Positions 57,101-64,000 of a stretch of DNA of 64,000 bases are shown piece after piece. Numbering within the stretch: position 1 is the first letter of the stretch; each line of letters opens with the position of its first letter. The position numbers were made by a program, and so were the translations under genes. The notes below the pieces were generated by a model that saw nothing but the letters and a program-made list of their open reading frames with translations, was not told where the DNA came from and did no database searches. The stretch is from NCBI GenBank assembly GCA_934454215.1, contig CAKSGG010000001.1, forward strand, positions 1 through 64,000. Reading direction: 5' to 3'. The DNA comes from an uncultured Clostridia bacterium. GTDB taxonomy: Bacteria; Bacillota; Clostridia; UBA1381.

Positions 57101-59710
57101 ATGAAAAGTAATTTATTGATAAAATTTACCGCAGTGTTTTTGGCGGCTTGCTTTTTTCAGCAGGCAGTATTTGCGGCAGACACGACGTTCGGCGAAGAAT
57201 CGGATTATATGAGCGATTCGGAAAGCGTTTTGGAGGAAATATACAAGTATGAGCTTTCGGACGGCAGTTCATTGGCAGACGGCGAGGATTTGGGAGAATT
57301 TGAGGACGATATTGATTTCGCTGTCGGACTGGGTTTTATGCAGTGTGACGAAAAGGGAAAATTTAATCCGAACTCGAATGTTTCGTATGAGGAAATGAAA
57401 GAAATGCTCGGAAAATATTTTACCGAAAATCAAGCGCTTGTACAAAAAAGCGACGGCAAGGTGAAATTTTCGGACGCTGTTGAGTTGTTTATAATCGGAC
57501 TGGGATATGACAAATATCCTGATTATTCAAGCGTGCGTTATATGGCTGATAAAATAGGCTTATTGAAAAACCTTGAATATAAGCCGAACGCTATGCTGAC
57601 AAGAAAAGAATTTGCACGTCTTTTGATTAACGGCTTGGATATTGAGCTGTGGGGCAGGGCGATATCTCCGCCGGGTGCAGTTGATACGTATATGCAGATG
57701 AAAGATAAAACAGTTCTTTCCGAATATTTGGGTATGGTTAAGGCCGACGGATTTTTAAACGGTATAGAAGGCCTGAATTTAACGGCTGACAGGGAAGTAA
57801 GAAAAAATACGGTTGAAATAGACGGCGTGAGCTATGCTGTCGGAGATTTTACGCAGTACAGGCTTTTGGGCAGCAGAGTGTCGGGATATGCTTATATAGA
57901 TAAGGAGGACGGCTCGTTAAGTATCGAATATATTCACAGGGACAAAAAGGAAAAGCGCTTGGAGATTAAGCTCAGCGATATAGAAAAGGCTGACGGCAAT
58001 ACGATAACCTATAACAGCGGCGGCAAAATAAAAAATATAAGCATAAAAAATTTTAAGAATATAATCTATAACGGAACTCATATGACAAATACGGATTTTC
58101 TGCAAGCGGCAAGGGGAAAGCACGGAACGGCGGTTTTTGTATCTTCTTCACGAAACGGAAATTATGACGTAATGTTTGTAAAGGAGTACAGAGACTTTTT
58201 CGTGAGCGGTATCGACTCGCAGAGAAAAAATGCGTCAATTGAATATAACATGACGTACGACGGAAAAAGATATATAGATTTTGATGACGATATGAAATCC
58301 GTGTATGTTTACGATACGGCTTTTAACCGTATCGGCAGCGATAAAATAAAAAAGGGAATAATAAGCGTTTACCAAAATGAGGATAAAAGCTATATCGAGG
58401 CAGTTTTTTCAAACAGGTCAATTATGGGTAATGCGGAAAGCGTTTCGGATAAGGAAATAAAAATTGACAGTATTGATTATAAAATTGCGGAGGAATACGC
58501 TTTGGCGTCGGCACAAAATCCCAATATTGCAAAGAAACCGTCGGCGGGAATGAAAGGAAAGTTTTATATTTCATTCGACGGATATATCGGAGGTTATGAG
58601 CAGACAAAGGAATACGCCTATGCAATATTCCAAAAAATATATTTAAGCAATGAGGGTGACGAAAATTCTGCCGTAATCAGGTTTTTTGACGAAACGGGCA
58701 AATGGGTCACTATGGCTTTTACCGATAAAGTAACTCTTGACGGGCAGAAAATGAAGTCGTACGATATGTATAATAAGCTTTGGTCGAATAAGAAAAACCT
58801 TGTAGGAAATCTTATTCGGTATAAGTACAATGCCAATAATCAAATATATTTTATAGATACGCTCAATGATACGGAATATGAAGCCAATGATACCGAAAGG
58901 CTTGTTTACAGCGGTAATTTCAAAGGCGTTCAGACATGGACGGAGGGCAGAAGCTTTCCGGGCGTGCCCTACGGAATAACATCGGAAACGAAGATATTTA
59001 AAACACCCAAGGATTTGGATAAGGAAAAAGATTATAAGGTACTTACAACAAAATCGACGGAATTTGAAAATCAAAAGAAGATAGACATAGATTTTTATAC
59101 CGCAGATACGATGTACCGGTGCAGTGCCGCTCACATAAAGGCTAAGGAAATGACGGAGGAGGAAAAGGCGGACGCAGAGCTGATGGAATACATGGGCTCA
59201 ACGTTTATTGCAGTTTCAAGCGTTGCGCTTGCTTTAAACAGCGACGATGAGGAGGTATACTGTATATACGGAACGCAGTTCGGAAAAACGTATGAACAGA
59301 AAGTTTCGTACATGACCGATACCGATACCTATGAGGAATGGAGCGCAAATGCAAATCCGTTAAAGCGTTCGGACATAATACGCTTTAAGCTGGATTCGGA
59401 TAATGTTATATACGGTATTGACAGAATATGCGAAAACGGAACAATTCCGCAGGAGGACTTTATAAAAAATCCCGACTATAACAGAGAATATGCAGCAGGA
59501 ACGGTTATTGAGATAATTCCGAACTGGATAAAGGTAAAGGTCGGCGGAAGTGAAATGGTGTGGAATCTTGTCGAAAGCGTATTTTGCAGATACGATAAAA
59601 CAACAAATACATTCGAGCAGATTTCATGGAGCGAGGTTAATGCAGGTGACAGAGTGCTTATATACGGAGCTGTTAAATACGGCGGCGGAGTGCTTGTAAA
59701 TCCGCAGTAA
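57101..59710 (+). CDS. SLH-domain protein of unknown function, second copy
   Basis: The protein has 869 residues. The signal sequence contains LAAC, a lipobox-like motif, and a possible peptidase I site at VFA. The mature start TTFGEESDYMSDSES is similar to the protein at 51749. SLH-like repeats (about 60-205; VSYEEMKEMLGKYF, LTRKEFARLLINGL) precede about 640 residues with no recognised domain. That region includes GTAVFVSSSRNGNYDVMFVK and FVSGIDSQRKNASI, which match the layout of the protein at 34718. Order and build suggest a common surface role with the SLH array just upstream. The ATG is preceded by AAGGGAGTTTGTGACATAAAA, with weak spacing. Confidence 0.73.
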   Translation: MKSNLLIKFTAVFLAACFFQQAVFAADTTFGEESDYMSDSESVLEEIYKYELSDGSSLADGEDLGEFEDDIDFAVGLGFMQCDEKGKFNPNSNVSYEEMKEMLGKYFTENQALVQKSDGKVKFSDAVELFIIGLGYDKYPDYSSVRYMADKIGLLKNLEYKPNAMLTRKEFARLLINGLDIELWGRAISPPGAVDTYMQMKDKTVLSEYLGMVKADGFLNGIEGLNLTADREVRKNTVEIDGVSYAVGDFTQYRLLGSRVSGYAYIDKEDGSLSIEYIHRDKKEKRLEIKLSDIEKADGNTITYNSGGKIKNISIKNFKNIIYNGTHMTNTDFLQAARGKHGTAVFVSSSRNGNYDVMFVKEYRDFFVSGIDSQRKNASIEYNMTYDGKRYIDFDDDMKSVYVYDTAFNRIGSDKIKKGIISVYQNEDKSYIEAVFSNRSIMGNAESVSDKEIKIDSIDYKIAEEYALASAQNPNIAKKPSAGMKGKFYISFDGYIGGYEQTKEYAYAIFQKIYLSNEGDENSAVIRFFDETGKWVTMAFTDKVTLDGQKMKSYDMYNKLWSNKKNLVGNLIRYKYNANNQIYFIDTLNDTEYEANDTERLVYSGNFKGVQTWTEGRSFPGVPYGITSETKIFKTPKDLDKEKDYKVLTTKSTEFENQKKIDIDFYTADTMYRCSAAHIKAKEMTEEEKADAELMEYMGSTFIAVSSVALALNSDDEEVYCIYGTQFGKTYEQKVSYMTDTDTYEEWSANANPLKRSDIIRFKLDSDNVIYGIDRICENGTIPQEDFIKNPDYNREYAAGTVIEIIPNWIKVKVGGSEMVWNLVESVFCRYDKTTNTFEQISWSEVNAGDRVLIYGAVKYGGGVLVNPQ

Positions 59711-59721
59711 GGAGAAAGAAT

Positions 59722-61002
59722 ATGTTGTATATAACGGAAAAAGAGAGAAAAACGCCTGTTGCGGGCGAATACGATGTTATAGTCTGCGGAGGCGGTCCGG
59801 CAGGCTGCTGTGCCGCCGTTGCTGCGGCGCAGAGGGGGGTAAGGACGCTGCTGCTGGAAAGGAACGGGTGTTTGGGAGGTATTCCGACATCGGGAATGGT
59901 TGTTGATTTTATAGACTATGAAAACAAAAACGGTTTAGTCAGGCAAATGGTTGAAAAAACATATGAATATTCCGAAAAATATCATGCCGTAAGGCAGGAG
60001 GCAATGAAGTTTGTTTTAGAGAATATGCTGTCCGAGGCAAACGCCGATGTGCGTTTTGGGACATCGGTATGCTGCATGATAAAAAACGGAGATACCGTAA
60101 CGGGAGTGATAACCGAATCGAAAAGCGGACGTGAGGCTTTTTATGCAAAAACGGTAATCGACGCAACGGGCGACGGAGACGCGGCGGCTTTGGCAGGGTG
60201 CGGCTTCAGCGTTGGCAGAGATGAAAATAATGAATGTCAGCCGTTAAGCTTACTGTGCATTGTTTCGGCTGCCGAGCGTGAAAAAATCGAAGAATATATC
60301 TGCGGCGGACGTGACGGGCATTTTACCCCGAAAGAAAAAATGCTGGAGCTTATACGCAGAGGAGGAGTTGAACCGTCATACAGTCAGCCGTCGCTGTTTC
60401 ATCTGCGTGATAATATTTATTATCTTATGGCAAATCACCAGTACGGAGTATGCGCATATAATGAAAATCAATTAAGCGCCGCAGTGTTGTCGGCAAGAAA
60501 AGAAATATTTGAAATATGCCGTGCGATTTCAAGCAACGGCGGAGTATGGTCGAATTTTAATCTTATAGCCACTGCGGAGCGTATCGGGGTCAGAGAGGGC
60601 AGAAGAATTGACGGAATGTATAAGGTTACAAAAGAGGATATGATTAACGGAGTTCGCCACCGTGACGGAATATGCCGTGTAAGATTCTGCGTTGACGTTC
60701 ATGCCACAAATAAAAACAGCGCTAAGGGATATGCCGACGAGGGAATACATACAAAGCCGTACGATATTCCGTTAAGAGCGCTTATTGCAAAGGACGTAAA
60801 GGGACTTATAATCGCAGGAAGATGTATAAGCGGTGATTTTCATTCCCATGCAAGCTACCGTGTTTCGGGAGAAGCAGGGACTATGGGAGAGGTCGCAGGA
60901 GTTCTTGCCGCCGCTGCCGTTAAAAACGGCTTGCTGCCGAACGAGGTGGAATGGGATATTGTGTACCCGATGTTTGACAGTGAATTTTTACCAAATGATT
61001 AA
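59722..61002 (+). CDS. FAD-dependent oxidoreductase
   Basis: This 426-residue cytoplasmic protein has no signal peptide. An N-terminal Rossmann motif VIVCGGGPAGCCAAVAAA (about 19-36) binds FAD; TVIDATGDGDAAALAGC and a C-terminal AGRCISGDFHSHASYRVSGE block are typical of the FAD_oxidored family. A cysteine-rich region follows the first motif (GGIPTSG). Such genes are often found in carbohydrate loci of Clostridia, but the substrate is not known. Oxidation or reduction of a sugar, or of a cofactor used by a neighbouring enzyme, is conceivable. It is the last gene of locus 2, 11 bases after the preceding gene, with AAGGAGAAAGAAT before the ATG. Confidence 0.85.
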   Translation: MLYITEKERKTPVAGEYDVIVCGGGPAGCCAAVAAAQRGVRTLLLERNGCLGGIPTSGMVVDFIDYENKNGLVRQMVEKTYEYSEKYHAVRQEAMKFVLENMLSEANADVRFGTSVCCMIKNGDTVTGVITESKSGREAFYAKTVIDATGDGDAAALAGCGFSVGRDENNECQPLSLLCIVSAAEREKIEEYICGGRDGHFTPKEKMLELIRRGGVEPSYSQPSLFHLRDNIYYLMANHQYGVCAYNENQLSAAVLSARKEIFEICRAISSNGGVWSNFNLIATAERIGVREGRRIDGMYKVTKEDMINGVRHRDGICRVRFCVDVHATNKNSAKGYADEGIHTKPYDIPLRALIAKDVKGLIIAGRCISGDFHSHASYRVSGEAGTMGEVAGVLAAAAVKNGLLPNEVEWDIVYPMFDSEFLPND

Positions 61003-61005
61003 GTA

Positions 61006-61034
61006 TTGTAATTTCGTTTCAAATGCGATATAAT
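61006..61034 (+). promoter_or_regulatory. Promoter of second regulator/kinase pair
   Basis: TTGTAA (61006-61011) with a 17-base spacer and a perfect TATAAT (61029-61034) lies 17 bases before the regulator start. No terminator separates it from the oxidoreductase gene, so readthrough from locus 2 may add to it. Confidence 0.65.
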
Positions 61035-61050
61035 TAACGGGGTGATTGAA

Positions 61051-62259
61051 ATGATTAATATAATTTTGGTAGATGATGAAACGGCGGCGCTGAGAGGCTT
61101 GGGAGCGGCGCCATGCTGGGACGAATACGGGTTCAATATTGCCGGAATGTTTACGAAAGCGGCGGACGTTCTGGAATATTTAAAAAGCAATAAGGCGGAC
61201 GCAGTAATTACGGATATAAGAATGCCGCTCATGAGCGGTATAGACCTTGCACGGGAAATTCACGGACTTTACCCCGATATTATAGTTATATTTATAAGCG
61301 CATATGAGGATTTTGAGTATGCAAGAGGTGCGATAAAATATAATGTTACCGATTATTTGCTAAAGCCGATAGACCATATTCAGCTTGAAGAAATATGCGA
61401 AAAAATCAAGCTTAAATGTCTGCGTGAGAAAAGCATATGGAACGAAAATGAGCTTGAAATGATGTATTATCAGCAGCTTGTGACGGATTATTTCGGCGGA
61501 AAAAACAAAAAAGAATTTGAGGACGTTTTGAAAATAAACGGACTGACGCTTGAAAGCCCGTCGGCAATTATTGAAATCAATATAAGAAATTTTGTCGATT
61601 TTCTTAAAACAAAATGGAAACACGGAGTAGACAGATTTTATTTCTGTATTATAAAAACAATGCCGATAAACGGCGCAATGCTTATTCCTTTAAATTATTC
61701 ATTCGGCGTGATTACGGTAATACTTATCAACAGAACGGATTCTTATGAGGATTTTAAAAATCATTTAAAGGAATTTTCGATAAATGCAAGCGAACAGTAT
61801 ATGCAGCTTTTGGGCGTTGACGCAGGTATAAATATTCTGCGCACTGCGGAGGGCTTTGCCGATTTGGAAAAGAATATAAAGAACATTGTAAGGCTGACCG
61901 ATAATGAAATATCGGAATTTAAAAGCATGGATACAATATCAAAGGCAAAGGATTATATTGATAAAAATTATTTCAGAGATATTCCCTTGTCTGAAATTGC
62001 GGAATACGTTTCAATGTCGCCGTATTATTTCAGCAAGATATTCAAAAGGGAAACGGGAGAAAATTTTTCTAACTTTCTGAATAAAAGGAGAATTGACGCA
62101 GCTTGTGAATTTCTGATTAAAAGCGATTACAAAACCGAACAGATTTATAAAATGGTCGGCTATAACAGTAAAAATTATTTCTTTAAGCTGTTTAAGCTTT
62201 ATATGGGAGTTACACCGCAGGAATACAGGAGCGGTATGATGCAGAACGGGGAGAGATAA
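61051..62259 (+). CDS. Response regulator with AraC-type DNA-binding domain (second copy)
   Basis: The protein has 402 residues. The receiver domain (1 to about 120) holds Asp8/Asp9, phosphoacceptor Asp55 in TDIRMP and Lys105 in LLKPID. A middle linker of about 180 residues and a C-terminal AraC/XylS domain (about 300-400; YVSMSPYYFSKIFKRETGEN and VGYNSKNYFFKLFKLYMG) follow. The ATG at 61051 is used: GGGGTGAT stands four bases upstream, and the in-frame GTG at 61042 falls inside that site. It is paired with the kinase gene four bases downstream and is a paralogue of the minus-strand regulator at 13190. Control of locus 2 is likely. Confidence 0.92.
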   Translation: MINIILVDDETAALRGLGAAPCWDEYGFNIAGMFTKAADVLEYLKSNKADAVITDIRMPLMSGIDLAREIHGLYPDIIVIFISAYEDFEYARGAIKYNVTDYLLKPIDHIQLEEICEKIKLKCLREKSIWNENELEMMYYQQLVTDYFGGKNKKEFEDVLKINGLTLESPSAIIEINIRNFVDFLKTKWKHGVDRFYFCIIKTMPINGAMLIPLNYSFGVITVILINRTDSYEDFKNHLKEFSINASEQYMQLLGVDAGINILRTAEGFADLEKNIKNIVRLTDNEISEFKSMDTISKAKDYIDKNYFRDIPLSEIAEYVSMSPYYFSKIFKRETGENFSNFLNKRRIDAACEFLIKSDYKTEQIYKMVGYNSKNYFFKLFKLYMGVTPQEYRSGMMQNGER

Positions 62260-62262
62260 GCT

Positions 62263-63957
62263 GTGAAGAAAACGTATGTCTGGGAGAATATATGCAAATA
62301 CGGCAGAAAGAGTATTTTCTTTAAAAATTTTATTCTTATACTGCTGATAATAATGCTTCCTTTTTCGATGTTCGGATTTGGGTTTCTGACCTACTACAGC
62401 AAAAATATCCGTCAGGAGGTAAGCTCATATGCTCAAAGCTCAAACAAAAGAGTGCTTGACGATATGGAAAATCTGGCGTCATTGCTGAGGAACAGCTATT
62501 CCATGATAGCCTCCGATGAGACGCTGTTATATTATCTGTCGGGTGTGTCATATACCGACACCAATGAAATGATAAAGGATATAAGCGATATAGAGTCAAC
62601 TCTGCGTATGGTGATGTGCAATATTCCGATGATTGAGTCGGTGTATATTTATAATATCAAGCAGGAATATGTTCTTGGTACGAATATGTCGGCGGCTATG
62701 GAAAAATTTGAGGATAAGAGCTGGTATTATTTATATGAACGCAATAACAGAGCGGAATATTTTATAAAACGGGACGCAGCCATTTTCGGAAAATCAAACA
62801 GGTACATAACATTTTGCCGCAGTATTTACCGAAAGGAAAATACGGAGGGGATTCTCGTTTTTAATCTGAACTATAATATGTTTGAAGAATATCTTCTTAA
62901 CGGCGATAACTCAATAGCGGGCATAACCGTAAAGAATGAAAACGGTACGGAGCTGTATTCTTATATCAAGAAAGAATACGGCAATGAGCCGGCTTTGGTC
63001 AAAATGGAGCAGAATGGCGATGAATTTACCGTACTGACCGAAAATTATGTAAGCTTTGTGGACGAGCAGTACAGATTTTATAAAAATCTTATAATACTAA
63101 TGATTTTTATAATCGTATTCGGTTCGGCGGGAATAGCGTATTATTTAAGCTATCATAATTATAAGCAGCTTACGGGCGTAATAAGAATTTTGCAGGACGA
63201 GGCTGTGGGAACAGAGGATAAAAAGCAGCGCAATGACGAGTATATGTTTATAACAAATAATATTTTGGGTATTATGCAACAGAAAAACAACATTGAAGAA
63301 GAATTTGCCGAAAAGGTAAAAATTCTGAGAAAAACTCAGATAAACGCATTGCAGTCACAGATAAATCCTCATTTTATCTTCAATACAATGAATTTAATAT
63401 GTATGGAGGATATGGTGGAAAATAAAAGACAGACCGTTATAACCCAAATAGTAACGCTGCTGTCCGAAATACTGAGAGCCGTACTTAATACCGACAGCTA
63501 TATGATACCGCTGGAGCAGGAGCTTATTTATATAAACAAATACATAAAGCTTCAGAATATAAAATACGACAACAGATTTACGCTTGTTACAAACATTGAT
63601 GAGGACGTTCTTAATTTGCAGGTAATAAAATTCATGCTTCAGCCGATTGTGGAAAATTCGATAATACACGGAATTTTAAAATCCGAATCGCCCGAGTCGG
63701 GGAAAATAGAAATCGGTGCGGAAAGAAAGGGAAAAAGCCTGATTATTACCGTATCAGACGACGGAACAGGAATGACGGAGGAAAAAGCGGAAGAAATCAG
63801 AAACAAACTTTCACAGTACGAAAAATTTGATAAACGGCATATAGGAATAGGAAATGTCAATCAGAGAATTAAGCTCATCTGCGGAGCGGAGTACGGAGTA
63901 AGACTTTGTTCGTATGAAAACGGAACGGTTATCAAAATCGAAATGCCCGTGCTTTAA
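62263..63957 (+). CDS. Membrane sensor histidine kinase, YesM/LytS type (second copy, GTG start)
   Basis: The protein has 564 residues. A transmembrane helix at about 22-46 and another at about 277-299 enclose an extracellular sensor region. The kinase core has His370 in QINPHFIFNTMNLI, the N box PIVENSIIHGI and G box SDDGTGM. GTG at 62263 is the start, with GGGGAGAG about eight bases upstream, three bases after the regulator stop. Sensor region and core are related to the kinase at 11454, so the two systems arose by duplication, but the sensor regions differ enough to respond to different ligands. Confidence 0.92.
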   Translation: MKKTYVWENICKYGRKSIFFKNFILILLIIMLPFSMFGFGFLTYYSKNIRQEVSSYAQSSNKRVLDDMENLASLLRNSYSMIASDETLLYYLSGVSYTDTNEMIKDISDIESTLRMVMCNIPMIESVYIYNIKQEYVLGTNMSAAMEKFEDKSWYYLYERNNRAEYFIKRDAAIFGKSNRYITFCRSIYRKENTEGILVFNLNYNMFEEYLLNGDNSIAGITVKNENGTELYSYIKKEYGNEPALVKMEQNGDEFTVLTENYVSFVDEQYRFYKNLIILMIFIIVFGSAGIAYYLSYHNYKQLTGVIRILQDEAVGTEDKKQRNDEYMFITNNILGIMQQKNNIEEEFAEKVKILRKTQINALQSQINPHFIFNTMNLICMEDMVENKRQTVITQIVTLLSEILRAVLNTDSYMIPLEQELIYINKYIKLQNIKYDNRFTLVTNIDEDVLNLQVIKFMLQPIVENSIIHGILKSESPESGKIEIGAERKGKSLIITVSDDGTGMTEEKAEEIRNKLSQYEKFDKRHIGIGNVNQRIKLICGAEYGVRLCSYENGTVIKIEMPVL

Positions 63958-64000
63958 TAAAATATAAGCCCGTGATTGAATTATTGACAATAACGGTAAA

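Noticed and set aside
63984..63989. TTGACA near the right edge, a perfect -35 element
   Set aside because: The window ends before any -10 position, so a promoter for a next gene cannot be supported.

Overview
The window looks like a chromosome segment of a low-to-mid GC, Gram-positive anaerobe of the class Clostridia. Signs are strong AGGAGG ribosome binding sites, a Firmicutes-order S10/spc/alpha ribosomal cluster with zinc-type S14 and L36, S-layer homology (SLH) surface anchors, and LplABC-type sugar importers with no ATPase gene. The content is that of a plant-polysaccharide (probably pectin) degrader. A relative of Monoglobus is my best guess, but it is a guess from gene content and not from a database match.

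Bases 1-11368 hold the distal part of the ribosomal super-operon, all on the plus strand: rplP (partial), rpmC, rpsQ, rplN, rplX, rplE, rpsN, rpsH, rplF, rplR, rpsE, rpmD, rplO, secY, adk, map, a KOW-domain gene, infA, rpmJ, a roughly 290-base gap with a long hairpin, rpsM, rpsK, rpsD, rpoA, rplQ, then a rho-independent terminator.

From 11454 to 63957 everything appears dedicated to capturing, cutting and importing a complex polysaccharide. A two-component system (histidine kinase plus AraC-type response regulator) lies on the minus strand at 11454-14650. A divergent control region separates it from locus 1 (14838-42531). Locus 1 holds an importer (two permeases and a binding lipoprotein), three secreted SGNH esterase-like proteins, a soluble array of predicted LamG/Ig-like binding modules, two large beta-helix enzymes, an SLH-anchored binding array, an SLH protein of unknown function, and a cytoplasmic heparinase II/III-like lyase. 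A strong terminator ends it at 42574.

Locus 2 (42673-61002) has its own promoter and repeats the plan: a paralogous importer, a beta-helix enzyme, two soluble binding-module proteins, an SLH-anchored binding array, a second SLH protein of the same unknown family, and an FAD-dependent oxidoreductase. A second response regulator/kinase pair (61051-63957) follows behind a promoter.

Proposed working (inference): SLH proteins are tethered to the cell wall polymer and, with soluble module arrays, hold the polysaccharide at the surface. SGNH esterases and beta-helix enzymes trim it. Lipoproteins and permeases import the oligosaccharides, powered by an ATPase encoded elsewhere. Cytoplasmic enzymes finish the breakdown, and the two membrane kinases sense sugar and drive the adjacent operons. 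The substrate is not proved by the sequence. Recurrent uncharacterised modules, a conserved SLH gene pair of unknown function, and a recent in-gene duplication are the most notable features.
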